A program made the position numbers and the translations under genes. From assembly GCF_030272615.1 (NCBI RefSeq), contig NW_026728906.1, positions 1 through 64,000 of the forward strand: DNA of 64,000 nucleotides, given 5' to 3'. The DNA is from Cryptomeria japonica (Eukaryota > Streptophyta > Pinopsida > Cupressales > Cupressaceae). Under the pieces are notes generated by a model. It did no database searches and had not been told where the DNA came from. It worked only from the letters and a program-made list of their open reading frames with translations. Within the stretch, counting starts at the first letter, position 1, and every line of letters starts with the position of its first letter. This document shows positions 25,234 to 40,671 of the stretch, in pieces.

Positions 25234-25241
25234 TTTATATA
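25234..25241 (-). promoter_or_regulatory. TATA box of unit 2 GLP
   Basis: TATATAAA at the same 64-bp spacing from the ATG of the unit-2 gene (25170). Confidence 0.8.
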
Positions 25242-27979
25242 GCCCAAACCATAACTCTCCGCAAAGACTAATTCATCTTGACTCCGTATATTTCACGGAT
25301 CCTTCCAGAGTTGTTGCTCTTTTCCTTACGTCACACTAAGTCTTACTGCATGTGGTTGTCTCGCCTGCTACCGCAGATGTATTCTCACCATCCTTTCATT
25401 AACGTTGAAATTTTCTATCTTCTCCCTGCCCTGCTGCGTATGCCTATCTCAAGATCAACTTACCTCCTGCCTTACACGTATTCTCGCCATCGCCATCATT
25501 TTAGTAATGTGGAATTGTTTAGACTTAATTGGAACGGTGGGCTTCTTCAAAGGAAACAATATATAAATCTTTCTCCACCGTGGGAGAATCGGTATGAGAG
25601 GAAAGTTTCTTTCTTGGAGTTGGATATTGGCCTAAAGACTGTCCATGCTTTGTACCCTTTTTCAATGAGATTTTTATCTCTCGTCATTTAAATTAATTTA
25701 TGTTATTCAATGTTTATTTCTCAGATTGTCTATGTTCTAGGACAGAAAAACATTGCTCAAAATAACTTATGTTCATTTACTTTACATTGAATGCGTTGAT
25801 TAGAATATCTATTTCACATCCATCTACAATTTTGAAGTCAAGTAGGTGTATTACTTTTCTTTAGCAGTTTTGGAGACCTAAATTATAGGTTTAAGACAAC
25901 ATATGCAAACATAAGAACCAATTTATGGAGGATAAATGTATAAGAAGATAGATTTTGGAGAGGTATTCTACAAGAAAAAAAACTTTTTGGTGGTGTTGAG
26001 AATCCCATCTTGGAAGAGACCATGTTGTCCAAGGGATCTAGTATTTAGAATTATTTAAGATCGTTTTATTTTTCCAAACCCTAGAGGGTAGATGGGTAGC
26101 GGAAATAGAATCCGGTTTTGACATTACAATTCACTAGAATCCATCACCTCTATAAGATATAACCTTATTAAGACGTTGATGTCTGATTTTCAGAATGTCA
26201 TGGGTGAGTAGTTTGAATGCATCTTGAACTACCTTGGGTCAAGGTACAACAGTGACTAAAAATCGTACCGCTTCCAATACTCATAACTATAATGAATGTA
26301 AACCGCGATATTTTAGAGAAAAGAGCCTTCATTCTCAAACTGTTGATGGGTGCGAAAACATTGCTCACGTTGCGTTGAGTGCGTTGCTTAGATTGTCTCT
26401 TTCACATCCATCTACAGTTGAACTCGGCCAAAATTTAATCTTTAGGTGAGTGTGTTGTTGTAAATGAAGTGCATTGTTGTAAATGAAGTAGGTGTCTTTT
26501 CTAGCAGTTTTGGAGATCAAAATTTTACCTTTAGGTGAGTGAATTCTCTTTAATAAAGTAGGTTTACTACTTTTTCTAATGTTTGAGATCTGTCTATTTC
26601 CATTTTTCGACACCAAAACTTTTCGTCCAGTTGACTGCATTGTCCTCTCGATTCTCCTTTTAACAAAGTACATACAGTTGATTTAGATGATTTATTTTTT
26701 ATTATTTTTGTGAGATATATGTTTATTTAATATTTTTTTTAACTTAATGTTTTGATGAATTAGTTGTTTGGGGTAACTAAATAGGAAAATATAATATTAA
26801 AGATTATTTTTTTCCTCTTACTTCAATCAAATATATGAGAAAAGTATTTCATATTGATTAGACATTTCATTTTATTTATTTTTATTTATATTGATTGAAT
26901 TTTCTTTTCTTTTATATCAAATAATATGACAATTATAAATAGTTTATAAAAAATATTCAATTTGAGAAGTAAAAAATGCGTTAAAAGTGATATATTGGGA
27001 TGATTCTTGGTTGGGAAACGTTTAGTTCCATGATCCCTTGTTTACCTATCAAGAATTATCTTTTTACTCTCTTTGGATAAGGGTGGCTAACTAATGAACT
27101 TTTTACAATTAAGAAATCAAAGTGATCAACAATCGAATATAAGGAACAAATAGAGTGAGAGGGGGAATAAAATTCTACACCTGATCGATTCATGATTATA
27201 ATAAGTGGTTCATATTATAGAAGAGCAAGTCAATAAAACAGTTTGGTCATATTTTACGCTAGTATAATCTCAGTTTTCTTGATAACTACTCGAGTACATT
27301 TTTTTTTAATATCTCTCATAGGTTTTACCTTGTCTTTCATACCACACTCACAATCTCCAATTCCCCATTGAGTTTCCACAAATGACTAATACGAAAGGTA
27401 AATCTACATCCATGTAAGAGCATGGACACCGGGAGTGATCTAATATTGGATGCAATTAAGTGAGGAATATTTTTTGAATGAATCCCTATACTTTTGGACC
27501 CTTTAATGACATGGTTTGCATAAGTAAGAAAATGTTTATTAATGTAGAGAGCATGGTTTTAGGTACTTTTCTATGTGGAGGTGATACAAATAGGCATGGG
27601 TAGCCTATGCGGTTACAGATGATTGTGGTTCTTCCATCAACGCTATTCTCTTTTTTATTGAATGATATGGTGTAATAGAAAAGTCAAGAATATACAACTA
27701 GCAATTGCACCTTGGTGTGCAATATGTACGCCGAATAGATGTGGAATGATTATTAAAAAAAATTGATCTATTTTTTCATATATTTGTGCAACACGTGAGA
27801 TAAATTAGCAAACCATTTAGTAAATGATATTATTTATTCAACAAAGGTCTCAACATTTGAAAAAATTATAGATCCAAATCAACTATGCATCTACTTAAAC
27901 GGACAAATGCAATCAAACAAAACCCTTAAACCGGGAATATAATCGAGTTCCATTACCAATATTCTTATGTTTTGTTTGA

Positions 27980-28650
27980 AATAGGGAGAGAAGGAGAGAG
28001 GGAGATATAGGGATATAAAGAGAGAGATAGAGGAGGAAGAGTGAGGGAAAGATAAAGGAGTGAGGAGATAGAGTTAGGCGATAAATATAGAGAGGAAGAT
28101 AGAGATCGAGATTGATATAGATATGGAGAAGAATAGGGATATGGATATGAGAGGAAGAGATAAAGAGAGAGGAGAGAGAAATAGATAGAGATAGAAGAGA
28201 TAAATATATAGAGAGGGGGAGAGAGAATGAGCGAGGGATAACTTTGAATCAATTGTGCATTCATTAATACAAACCAAACATAAGTGAAAGAAAACCTTTC
28301 AATCAAAAGATAATTGAACTCCATTACCAATAGGCTCATGTTATGTTTGCAATAGTGAGAGGGGAGAGATGAATAGATAAAGAGAGCGAGACATGTCTGG
28401 AGATAGGGTGACAGAGGAAGAGAGAGCTAGAGATGGAAATGAAGAGAGGGAGGTGGCAAAGAAATAGATGGTTAAAGAGAGTGAGACGTGCCTAGATAGA
28501 GTGAGAGAGGATGAAAAGGACAAATAAAGAGAGATATAGTTGTAGAGGGATAAGGAGAAATTAAGATAAAGATTAGGAGATAGAAACGGATAGAAAAGAA
28601 GAGATACAAAGATACAAAAGGGGAGAGAGAGAGAGAGGGAGGGAGGGATA
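27980..28650 (+). repeat. Purine-rich GA/GATA tract, unit 3
   Basis: Same length; A at 28437. Confidence 0.85.
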
Positions 28651-31625
28651 TTTTTGGGCCAATTTGTAATTCAAACTCGTTAATGAAGATGTTAACATAG
28701 GTTGACACCTAGTATGGTGGTTATACCTTTTGTAAATCTTTGAACCAATAGTAATAGTATTAACATAGTATTGAATTATTTGTAATTGCCATGTATAACC
28801 TCATTTTGTGTGTTTTGTCACGTATGCACTATCCTTTAGTGCATTATCCACTTATACTTCTCAGTACATAATACATCTGAGGAATTTTGTAGATAGAGTG
28901 GCAAGGGAAGAAGTTACATAGAAGTTGTATACTTCAACACTTCTCTTGTTTGTATTTATTTCTCACATTTGGGAGTCTTAAATTACACACTATAATTATT
29001 TTCTCGATATCCATACTTGCCTTGCTTTAGCTTTACAAACAACCTTATGACCACACATAATAAGGTCAAGTCATCCTAAAGCCCATACAACCTTGCATCC
29101 CTCTAATGACATGTGTGGTTAATAATCACATTCTAAACTGAATTAACAATAGCTTCGATTTTATGTCCAACGACCATTAAGTTTAATTTAATCTAAATTG
29201 TTCTATTGATCTAGATTCTCCTTTAAATAAGAATAATATTTAAGAAGTCATAAACATATAATTTAATATTAAATTTTTTAAATACATAATTAATTATTTT
29301 AATATTATAAACTTTTAAAAGCAATAAATATTAATAGATAAAAATTTCAAAATAAATTAAAACAAATTATTTTTAAAATTCAAAATATAATTTAAAAATA
29401 ATAATATATAGAACTTTTTACATTTTTAAAAATACTAAAAAATCGAACTATTTCAACAATGAGGTTTAGACCAACCATGCACTACAATTTGCAATCAACA
29501 AATAACAAATGGTATGAGCACTAAGTAATTCATCATATATCTTCGCATTTCTCCATCATAATCAGTAAAATTCAATTAACTTTGAGAAGTAACAAGAACC
29601 CATGCAAAATGTAGAAAGACAGCACAAACATCCACCATATCTTCAACAAAACTTATGTATTAATTTCAACAAGTCTTGGAAACAATCTCTAGCTTCCTCC
29701 TCCTACTCTACTTTCTAACAGTTCTGCTCTACTCTATTATCCACCTATTAACCTTTAAAAATGAGAAGGCAAACCTTATATAGAAGTCTTGATACAAATG
29801 AATGTCCGAGATTGATTTGAATTTAATGGCCGAGATTTAACCATGAAACCCTAATTAGGGCTAGTTATAACAACAACCACTTTAACCAATGAGAAAACTA
29901 CAACACTTTGGGCACATGTCCCTCTTTGAATGTGGATCAATGAGAAATGAGATTAGGTACATTGAATAATATTTGATGTAATGCCATATGTCACTTGCTC
30001 CTCCTTTGATGAGTTAGGTTCAATACACCTACAAGAACTGACTTGGCATCACTGAATTGGTCTATGATGATCAAGCACCACCTTAGCTTGCATGTCTCCC
30101 TAGCAATATGTCGACACTCAACATCATCCAATTGCTTGATGTGATGGTTCATATTCTCAAATTGCATCCTCTTGAAAATCAAGTTTCTAGCTTTGATTAA
30201 CTCTTCTAAAACTATTTATAACATGTAATTTTTTTCATATCAGTTATCTTTTTCTTGAATAATATTTTAGGAGATTGACAAAATACCTAGGTTTACATTT
30301 ATTATACTTTTAGTATTGTTATCTATTCTTTCATTGTGGTAGATGTAAAATGTTTCTATCATAATTTTGTGGGATACATATATGACTAATCCATTACAAT
30401 ACAAGGAACATTTTGGAGCACCAACAACAACTACGTATTTAGACTTTGTTAGTGTATCTGAATGTTCCTTCTAGATAAATTTTAGAGTTGATATTAGCTT
30501 GTTAGGATGTTGGTTTCTTGGGATTCTATGCCTGTGTGTGATGACATTTCATTATATTAATTAAAATATTTCTAATTGATAGAGTTTCTATTTTATTTAT
30601 GATTTTAATATACATATTTATATAATTTATAAAAAACTTTTCAATAAAATATTTAATATATTTATAAAAATCTTTATCATAATAATGTATATTTAATTCA
30701 AATAAAAATTTCTATCTTAATTTGTTTTAAATTTAATGAAAAATAAATAAATAAGTATAAATTATTTTGTAATTTATGAAATAGGCTCATGACAATAACT
30801 GCATAGTTACTCTCTAGTTGGTATGATGTCAAAAAAATTAGATGCACGTAACATCATTTGGCTACCAGTTGGAGGAATTGTTGAAGAGATTGTATGGTTA
30901 ATTAGTAACTTATTTTTCATAAGTTTTATTTTTCAAAAAGCTTTGAATGAAACCTACACTAGATGTGTGTGCATGTAACCACCCAGATGATGGAACTTTA
31001 CTACATTTTGTGTAGTATAATTCACGAAATGATACTTCATCATTAAAATATGTGAACAATTTTTAAAATAACCAAATTGGAAAGAGCATAAACAATACGG
31101 GGGCAAAAAGAACACAAAATATGCACTAGGAACTATTATTGTCTTCCTCCATAAAAGCCTCCGCAAAAAAGTGCTTGTAATAGGAATAAATCTCTGGAAG
31201 CAATTATTCTCATCCAAAATTCATGTAACAAAGATTCATAGTTGACAAAGGATCTTTTCATCAGCAATGGAACAAGGGACACTATAGCCTAAAAAGGCAA
31301 ACGTGACTACCAAAATAAAGTAAAACTAGATGAGGCCATGAGGCAAAACAAAATCTCCACATGCCCTCTAATGCTAGATAACTGGTCTAAGTGGTGCAAA
31401 ACATGACCTTGAAGAACTCAAGTAACGGTAAAAAAAGGTTAAAAATTAGACCAAGAAGGAGTCTTGCGGCCTTGTAAATAGCCAAAATGACATTCATGCA
31501 AGGAAAAATTAATAGAGAAAGACAAAACAGTTTTATTCAAATTGTTCAAAATTCATGCAAAAATAGATAAGCAACATATGCAACTCTAAGATTGACCAAA
31601 AATTGATTTGATTTGACAATATTTA

Positions 31626-33143
31626 TGTTAACAACAGCCAAGAGGGAAGAATGAGAGGGGGGTGAATCAGTCTTCACCGGAATAACAAACTTTACCGCAA
31701 AACACAGATTTGATAAACTGCAGTAATAAGACAGATAAGAAAATTAATAGCACAACACACAACACTAAGATTTTGATGCGCAAAACCCAGTTAAGCGAAA
31801 AACCATGGTGGGAACCTACCCACAGTAAGATGATACTCTACAATAGTATGTGAAAATATTACAATGAGGAATGCACATGCATTCAGGCACACTGCCTAGA
31901 GCTCACTGCTCAAATAATATTTGCTCGGAAGGCTACAACCCTTAGGGAAGTCTCACTGACTCGCAATAAGATTTGGACTACAATTCGAAAGAAATGAACG
32001 GAAAGAATAGCATCTCCAAATAGAATCTCACCACAAACTCAACATCGAAGGATACATCACATGTTCACACACAAACCTCTCTCTGATAATGAAGACACAA
32101 CATCAAACAACCAAATTACATGACTATATCACCTATATATATAATTTATCAACCTTGATAACAAGGTCGGCTAAACCCTCAACCCTCAATTACAAAATTA
32201 CATCACACGATACAAACACTGACCACCAGACCAATATAGTGGTTTACATAGCATAGCATGGTTCTAGGTCAAATTCCCAAACACATAACTCCACCGAAAA
32301 TCACGCAAAGATCAATCGCAACACGCTACACCACCAGAAATGGTGCATAACACACAAATCATCACTGGTTGATAGAAACCACCAAAAACTCACACAACGA
32401 TAAATACAGATTGCCAAAACAAATAGGACATAATTAAAAAAAATACCAGCAAGCACATTAGAATCATCCACAATAGCTGCACCAACACTACTTTTCAAAT
32501 CTTCATCGATCAACGTCTGAAAGCTAAAGAACACAACCAATCAACAACGGCCAGGAAGAAAGATAACTTGCGGAGAACCAAATCATGATTCAACTGAAAT
32601 TAAGATACACAAGACCTTCCCAAGAAATATCCCAAAATCTCAGCACCAGATCTGATCACACCAAAATATACCAGAGGATATACCGAACTCTGCGAAACAG
32701 TGATCAACAAAGCATCGCTACAAACCGGATCAGAAAATCTTCCCAATCTGCAATCACCAGAGAAAATCATAGGAATATGTTGACATCAATGACCACAACA
32801 TATCCTAGCATGACCAACAATATCCAACAATTTATGCCAAAACAACCACTTTATATCACTAGTTCAAATCAAATATCTATGCCAAAAGATCAGCCTATGC
32901 AAATTTTACCACACCAGAAAGTGCCAAAAAGCCAGCACACAAGGATCGGCTTTTTAATAAAATATCCCAAACCTTTACACATGCAGATTGACCATAGTAA
33001 AATAATTGATCGTCTTATTAAAATTGAAGACAAATCATCTTTTAGCTAATTAAGCGCTTCCACTATCCACACAATAATGTGTTCCTAAAAAATCGCCCTA
33101 CAGTAGAGCTTCAAATTTGTCAACTTGGTCTCCATGATCAACA
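31626..33143. mobile_element. Probable solo LTR, unit 3
   Basis: The most altered copy: A at 32067, 32181 and 32509, C at 32193, and the shared C at 32825. The changes at 32067 and 32181 turn CG into CA, as expected from deamination of methylated cytosine. Confidence 0.6.
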
Positions 33144-36100
33144 ATTTAATAAAAAATATATATAATTTAAAATACACTAATCAACCATGAAATAAAATCT
33201 CCTATTTTTATTTTATTATTTATACGATGAATTTTATAAACTTCAATTCATCGGGATTTTTAAAATCACAGTAGAAACACCTTCGGATTATCATGTCCTC
33301 ACAAGAACACAAAAATATTATGGCACAAATCCACATTCCTTTCAGATGCTCAACCTCAATCAAAACCTCTATAAATCTGCAGTCATAATTAAAATAAATT
33401 ACAAACATGTGAGTACCAAAAAACTAGTGGAGCTCAAAAAAAGAAAATGCACAGATTGAGATGAATGATAAGCTCTTAATATCTTTGATCAACTTAGGGG
33501 TGATTAAAAATACATATCTAATACAGTTCCACCTATAATATCAGATGCTATCTAGAATCATGTAATGTTTCATGGATAAGATTAACATAACCAGGCATTA
33601 TTCTAACAACTAACCATCTAGCAAACTTACATAGAAGAATATTCTAGTTAGAATATCATACACTAACAACACATAGCTTGAAAAATTGGCGTAGGCTATT
33701 TTGGGTTCATGGAGGTGCGAGCAAACGTTAATCTATAGTAAGTGAAATTGCTCAAACCCACAAAAAGGTCATTTGGAGCTCGTCGATTTTGCACAAGTCA
33801 CGAGTTTTCTCTTGCACAAGTGTTTATCCTTTTGTAGACTACGGTCTTCTTCAGCATGGTTTTCTATGTGGTTTTCTTCTATTTTTTTGTGTGTGCCTGG
33901 TTTATTCGTGTGTGTACCTAATGTTCAGATTGCTTTGGAAAACCAGGTTATTTCCCCTGTTGGTGAACTTTTAACTAGCACATTTTTCAAGGACTAGTGC
34001 ACCCAACACCCCTATTTTGCTAAAATAGGCTCAACTGTTGAGAGATGAAAGTGGACCTTGTAATTTGCATGAATCTAATTTGTTTTGTTGTCCCATCACA
34101 ACAAAATGTTTCGAAAAGGTGTGAACTTCATATAAACACAACTCCCTTTCCCATTCTAGGAATCAATGTACTCAATATAGAAAACCAAAAAACCTAGTCA
34201 ATCAAGCATTCAGGGAGCGAAACGATAAAGAAGTCCCAATTTGATTATTCAATCATTGAAATATATGCTATAGCAATTATGATCAAGTGTATTATGTAAT
34301 TCGTACCTAAGATAAGGTGTCATCATTTCACCATTTATCATTTGCTTAGCCTCTTTTCTTGTGGGGGCATGCATCCTATCTCATCATTATCATTGTTGAA
34401 GAGAGAACACTAATACGCGGTTTGGATAAGGTAATCCCTTATATGAAATAACCATTTCTCCCAATTTTCTCTATCTACAGGTCCAAATCCGATAACAAGA
34501 AAGTTAAAGAAAAGTAGACCAGACATTAGCAGGCATCACAAAACATTGATTGAACGAAAACCCTAAGAACAGGGCACCCAGCAGTCATTGACCCATATTT
34601 TTAAGAGGCAAGTGATCAAATATTGTCGATTTCATTTTCGATCATCTCTCAATTTTCCCTCAACTTTAGACACGGATCTCCAACGTTTCTCTCTAGTACA
34701 ATTAGCTTCATATTACAGTCCCAATTTCCTCTCTATGTCTCCATCTCAGATATGTCTTACTCTTTCTATATTTCATCTTGTATCTACTACATTCTATAAA
34801 ACTTAGTCATTTTACCATTGTTAGACTAGTTCATCTATAGACACTTCACTGTCTCCATCTCATGCAACAAAAGGAACAGGAACCTAATTTCGTATCCCTT
34901 CCTTAAAGACAACAACTAGTCCTATTCTTATTACTAATTATGTTGTGTCAACTAAGATCTTCTAGCTTACATTGGTCAATCGTAGGATCTTGTTTCCTCC
35001 ATTTCAAGGTTTACATTGATTTATGAGATGGTATGATTATATATGCTACATAAACCAACATTTTTTAAGGTATGATCCCATATTGTATTGGTATAAAATT
35101 GGTGGTACTGAAACCAACATTGATATAGAAAAAAATAGACATTTTTATTTCTAACGTGTTTCCATCTACATCTTTCACTTGTCTTGCAATTGTGTACATT
35201 CTCATGTAAATACCAACGATGTTATACTCGCGCCCTTTTATGCTTCATACCATAATGTGACTCCTCTAATTCCATAAGACCAGGAGTGCGCAAGGAGTGT
35301 AATGCTTCGTGTGGTTCATGTAACTAAACTCGGCTTCTATTTGTAGATATGAGCAAAGGTTGTGTTTTTATCACTTAAAATGTGCTTTATATGTTTTCTT
35401 AAATGCTCACATATACATACTGGTGGCATAAAATGAAAGTAAGCGTGTAGGACTCAATAGAATATAAAATAGTGACTAGTGATTTAGAACTTTCCTTGGT
35501 GTAACCCAATAAAAAATATTGAAAAGAATGGAGTTGTACCCTCATCTCTAGTATCAATTAAATGCAAGATTCACAAGCCAACTTCTCAATTTGAGTCTTA
35601 AATACAAAGTGGACATTACCTAGCACTTATGTAATTTCGTACAATATTGTATTCTTGTGGAAAGAGCTTGCTTAACAATATGCTCGAGTTCTACGCTCAT
35701 TGACTACTTCTCTCCAATGACAAAACTTATGTTTCCATGAGTTGAAATCTAGAATCTCCATTTCCAAGTGTTGCACCATCTTATTACTCGACGTTTTTCT
35801 TCATCCAAATCTATTGATTGATATCTTCATTATTTTATAGTCTCTCTTTTCAATGTCTTCCCCCAAGCTAAACTATGCAACCAAATAGCGTTCACTTCCT
35901 TGTCAACCTCAATCAAAACCTAGAATAAAAAACATGCACCTAGCTATCAAATATGGAATAAAATGCATGCACTTGTCTAAAACAAATTAGCACTTCCCTA
36001 AATAAATCATGTAGAAAACTTTCTCCAATACCAACCGATCGATAATCAAATCGAATATTCCATTCTAATCTCACCATCGCTGATTTTTGTTCTCTTCACC

Positions 36101-36824
36101 TATGTGCCGATCCAATGCACTATGCTACTGATGTGAACATTCAGAAAGCCAAAATTGGTATCTTCTACATCTACACCTTCCACTTGTCTTGAAATTTTGT
36201 ATGTGGTCAAATTTTGTGCCTACAATGTTATACATAATATTTCGCACCCCTTTGTGATTTATAACAATATGTCACCCCTGTAATACCACAAGACTATTTA
36301 ATAAAGAGTATGTTGATTGAATAAGATTTATGTATTTGAAATATGCTTCTTTTTTGTTGTGAGCATGTACTATGTTTTTCACCAACTCAAGACATTATTG
36401 TTGCAGTTTCTTAAGAATTTGAGTATCTGCAGTAGTTGCATAGAATGAAAATGAGCAAGCTTCAAAGACATAGGTTATATAGACATCGAAGGCATGAAAG
36501 AAGAGGTCGTGAAGCTTTAGAATGAACTGATGTATGAAGCTCTATTTTATTAGATCATTTATAAATGCATGGGAAAAGTAGAAGATTATGATATTTGCAG
36601 ATCTCACTGATAATGTATGAGTTATATCTATTATCTTATTCTTGATGGAAATGCGATTGCCAATTTCTCAATATGACGACACTTTTATCTTCTTCGTATC
36701 AATCAACAAATACCTTGAGATATTGGAAATTATATTCAAAATGCGCTTACAACTTACCTTAAAATGTGTTACAGCAAAGTGAAATTTTAATGTTGTCATC
36801 AAAGGGACAAAACGACATCAATAT

Positions 36825-37044
36825 TTAATTTTCAATCTTTGGAATATGATGAGGACATACTGATGTCCAAAACAGATGCTATGAATGGCACAAGAGGACG
36901 CCAATAACCCTAAAATGATAGTTTTATTCAACGGTTAATTTTCAATCTTTGGAATATGATGAGGACATGCTGATGTCCAAAACAGATGCTATGAATGGCA
37001 CAAGAGGACGCCAATAACCCTAAAATGATAGTTTTATTCAACGG
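36825..37044 (-). repeat. 110-bp direct duplication, GLP 3' flank, unit 3
   Basis: Both halves are present with the same A/G loop difference. No loss or gain of a half has occurred. Confidence 0.85.
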
Positions 37045-37101
37045 TGAGAAAAAAGAATTGGGAAAGACGGTCTTCATTGGGAGACCTCTTGTTTGTTTTG
37101 T

Positions 37102-37862
37102 TTAGTATGCGAATTTCTTTTGAATGTAATTCACCAGTTCCTGGGTGATGCGGAAGGCCTTGCTCAAAACGGAATCGGGGAGAGGGGGATTCGCCGCAAA
37201 CAGAGAATTGGCGATTGTCTGAACTCCGGGAAACTGGCTGCTCAATCCAGCTATGGCCACTGCATTTTCATGCCCCACATTCTGCTGGAAATGAACAAGT
37301 GCCTTTGGAAACACAAACACATCTCCCTTCTCCAAAGTTTTGCTGAAAAATTTGTTGCTGGTGTCAATGAAACCCACAAGAAGCTGGCCTTCCAGTAAAA
37401 CAAGAACTTCGGTGGCTCTTGGGTGTGTGTGAGGAGGATTTATTCCACCCACTGCGTAGTCGATGCGGACCAACGATATTCCAAACGTATTGAGGCCTGG
37501 TATCTGTTTAACGTTCGCCATCGTTACGTTGGAGCCCACATCATTGTCGGTGTTCCCTGCCTGCCCAAGTCCCCGGAAGAAGAAATCGTTTGCTGAAACT
37601 TGCATTGGGTCTTTGCAAACGAACCCGTTCACCAAAACTGTTTAAAACAAGATCAAATCAATCTGTCTGTTAGTAACTCGACTCGTCTAATAAGCAAATC
37701 ATTATCATTGTTTATGTATAAATATTCTCACTCACCGTTGCTTTCCTCATCTGCAACGCAGAAATCTTGCAAGGGATCCGGATCCCCTGCCATGACCCTG
37801 TCGCTGTAACAGCATATCAACAGAAAAAGTCCCAACGTGAAGTAAATCATGCGGTTAGCCAT
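37102..37862 (-). CDS. GLP: Germin-like protein (2 exons), unit 3 copy
   Basis: Exon 1 is 37736-37862, the intron 37638-37735 and exon 2 37102-37637. The encoded 220-residue protein is the same as in unit 1. Unit 3 has a cluster of private substitutions at 30914-32509, but none reaches this gene or its flanks. The nearest variant is the shared C at 36382, 720 bp beyond the stop codon. Confidence 0.94.
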
Positions 37863-37925
37863 TGTAATAGAAACGCAGACACAAGAGATCAGGATATGAA
37901 TGTCTATTACAAACCCATTACACGC

Positions 37926-37933
37926 TTTATATA
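37926..37933 (-). promoter_or_regulatory. TATA box of unit 3 GLP
   Basis: TATATAAA upstream of the ATG at 37862; unchanged. Confidence 0.8.
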
Positions 37934-40671
37934 GCCCAAACCATAACTCTCCGCAAAGACTAATTCATCTTGACTCCGTATATTTCACGGATCCTTCCAG
38001 AGTTGTTGCTCTTTTCCTTACGTCACACTAAGTCTTACTGCATGTGGTTGTCTCGCCTGCTACCGCAGATGTATTCTCACCATCCTTTCATTAACGTTGA
38101 AATTTTCTATCTTCTCCCTGCCCTGCTGCGTATGCCTATCTCAAGATCAACTTACCTCCTGCCTTACACGTATTCTCGCCATCGCCATCATTTTAGTAAT
38201 GTGGAATTGTTTAGACTTAATTGGAACGGTGGGCTTCTTCAAAGGAAACAATATATAAATCTTTCTCCACCGTGGGAGAATCGGTATGAGAGGAAAGTTT
38301 CTTTCTTGGAGTTGGATATTGGCCTAAAGACTGTCCATGCTTTGTACCCTTTTTCAATGAGATTTTTATCTCTCGTCATTTAAATTAATTTATGTTATTC
38401 AATGTTTATTTCTCAGATTGTCTATGTTCTAGGACAGAAAAACATTGCTCAAAATAACTTATGTTCATTTACTTTACATTGAATGCGTTGATTAGAATAT
38501 CTATTTCACATCCATCTACAATTTTGAAGTCAAGTAGGTGTATTACTTTTCTTTAGCAGTTTTGGAGACCTAAATTATAGGTTTAAGACAACATATGCAA
38601 ACATAAGAACCAATTTATGGAGGATAAATGTATAAGAAGATAGATTTTGGAGAGGTATTCTACAAGAAAAAAAACTTTTTGGTGGTGTTGAGAATCCCAT
38701 CTTGGAAGAGACCATGTTGTCCAAGGGATCTAGTATTTAGAATTATTTAAGATCGTTTTATTTTTCCAAACCCTAGAGGGTAGATGGGTAGCGGAAATAG
38801 AATCCGGTTTTGACATTACAATTCACTAGAATCCATCACCTCTATAAGATATAACCTTATTAAGACGTTGATGTCTGATTTTCAGAATGTCATGGGTGAG
38901 TAGTTTGAATGCATCTTGAACTACCTTGGGTCAAGGTACAACAGTGACTAAAAATCGTACCGCTTCCAATACTCATAACTATAATGAATGTAAACCGCGA
39001 TATTTTAGAGAAAAGAGCCTTCATTCTCAAACTGTTGATGGGTGCGAAAACATTGCTCACGTTGCGTTGAGTGCGTTGCTTAGATTGTCTCTTTCACATC
39101 CATCTACAGTTGAACTCGGCCAAAATTTAATCTTTAGGTGAGTGTGTTGTTGTAAATGAAGTGCATTGTTGTAAATGAAGTAGGTGTCTTTTCTAGCAGT
39201 TTTGGAGATCAAAATTTTACCTTTAGGTGAGTGAATTCTCTTTAATAAAGTAGGTTTACTACTTTTTCTAATGTTTGAGATCTGTCTATTTCCATTTTTC
39301 GACACCAAAACTTTTCGTCCAGTTGACTGCATTGTCCTCTCGATTCTCCTTTTAACAAAGTACATACAGTTGATTTAGATGATTTATTTTTTATTATTTT
39401 TGTGAGATATATGTTTATTTAATATTTTTTTTAACTTAATGTTTTGATGAATTAGTTGTTTGGGGTAACTAAATAGGAAAATATAATATTAAAGATTATT
39501 TTTTTCCTCTTACTTCAATCAAATATATGAGAAAAGTATTTCATATTGATTAGACATTTCATTTTATTTATTTTTATTTATATTGATTGAATTTTCTTTT
39601 CTTTTATATCAAATAATATGACAATTATAAATAGTTTATAAAAAATATTCAATTTGAGAAGTAAAAAATGCGTTAAAAGTGATATATTGGGATGATTCTT
39701 GGTTGGGAAACGTTTAGTTCCATGATCCCTTGTTTACCTATCAAGAATTATCTTTTTACTCTCTTTGGATAAGGGTGGCTAACTAATGAACTTTTTACAA
39801 TTAAGAAATCAAAGTGATCAACAATCGAATATAAGGAACAAATAGAGTGAGAGGGGGAATAAAATTCTACACCTGATCGATTCATGATTATAATAAGTGG
39901 TTCATATTATAGAAGAGCAAGTCAATAAAACAGTTTGGTCATATTTTACGCTAGTATAATCTCAGTTTTCTTGATAACTACTCGAGTACATTTTTTTTTA
40001 ATATCTCTCATAGGTTTTACCTTGTCTTTCATACCACACTCACAATCTCCAATTCCCCATTGAGTTTCCACAAATGACTAATACGAAAGGTAAATCTACA
40101 TCCATGTAAGAGCATGGACACCGGGAGTGATCTAATATTGGATGCAATTAAGTGAGGAATATTTTTTGAATGAATCCCTATACTTTTGGACCCTTTAATG
40201 ACATGGTTTGCATAAGTAAGAAAATGTTTATTAATGTAGAGAGCATGGTTTTAGGTACTTTTCTATGTGGAGGTGATACAAATAGGCATGGGTAGCCTAT
40301 GCGGTTACAGATGATTGTGGTTCTTCCATCAACGCTATTCTCTTTTTTATTGAATGATATGGTGTAATAGAAAAGTCAAGAATATACAACTAGCAATTGC
40401 ACCTTGGTGTGCAATATGTACGCCGAATAGATGTGGAATGATTATTAAAAAAAATTGATCTATTTTTTCATATATTTGTGCAACACGTGAGATAAATTAG
40501 CAAACCATTTAGTAAATGATATTATTTATTCAACAAAGGTCTCAACATTTGAAAAAATTATAGATCCAAATCAACTATGCATCTACTTAAACGGACAAAT
40601 GCAATCAAACAAAACCCTTAAACCGGGAATATAATCGAGTTCCATTACCAATATTCTTATGTTTTGTTTGA

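Larger units (their letters stand above)
12693..25384. repeat. Tandem array unit 2 (12,692 bp)
   Basis: Gap-free copy of unit 1. Private variants seen are T at 14547 and A at 14729. At 15745 it has A, as in units 3 and 4. At 20133, 23015, 23408 and 23690 it carries the unit-1 state, so by variants it groups with unit 1. Confidence 0.97.
25385..38076. repeat. Tandem array unit 3 (12,692 bp)
   Basis: Gap-free copy. Six private variants fall within 1.6 kb: T at 30914, G at 31163, A at 32067, A at 32181, C at 32193 and A at 32509. The last four lie inside the probable solo LTR. Variants at 32825, 35707, 36100 and 36382 (all C) are shared with units 4 and 5. Confidence 0.97.
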
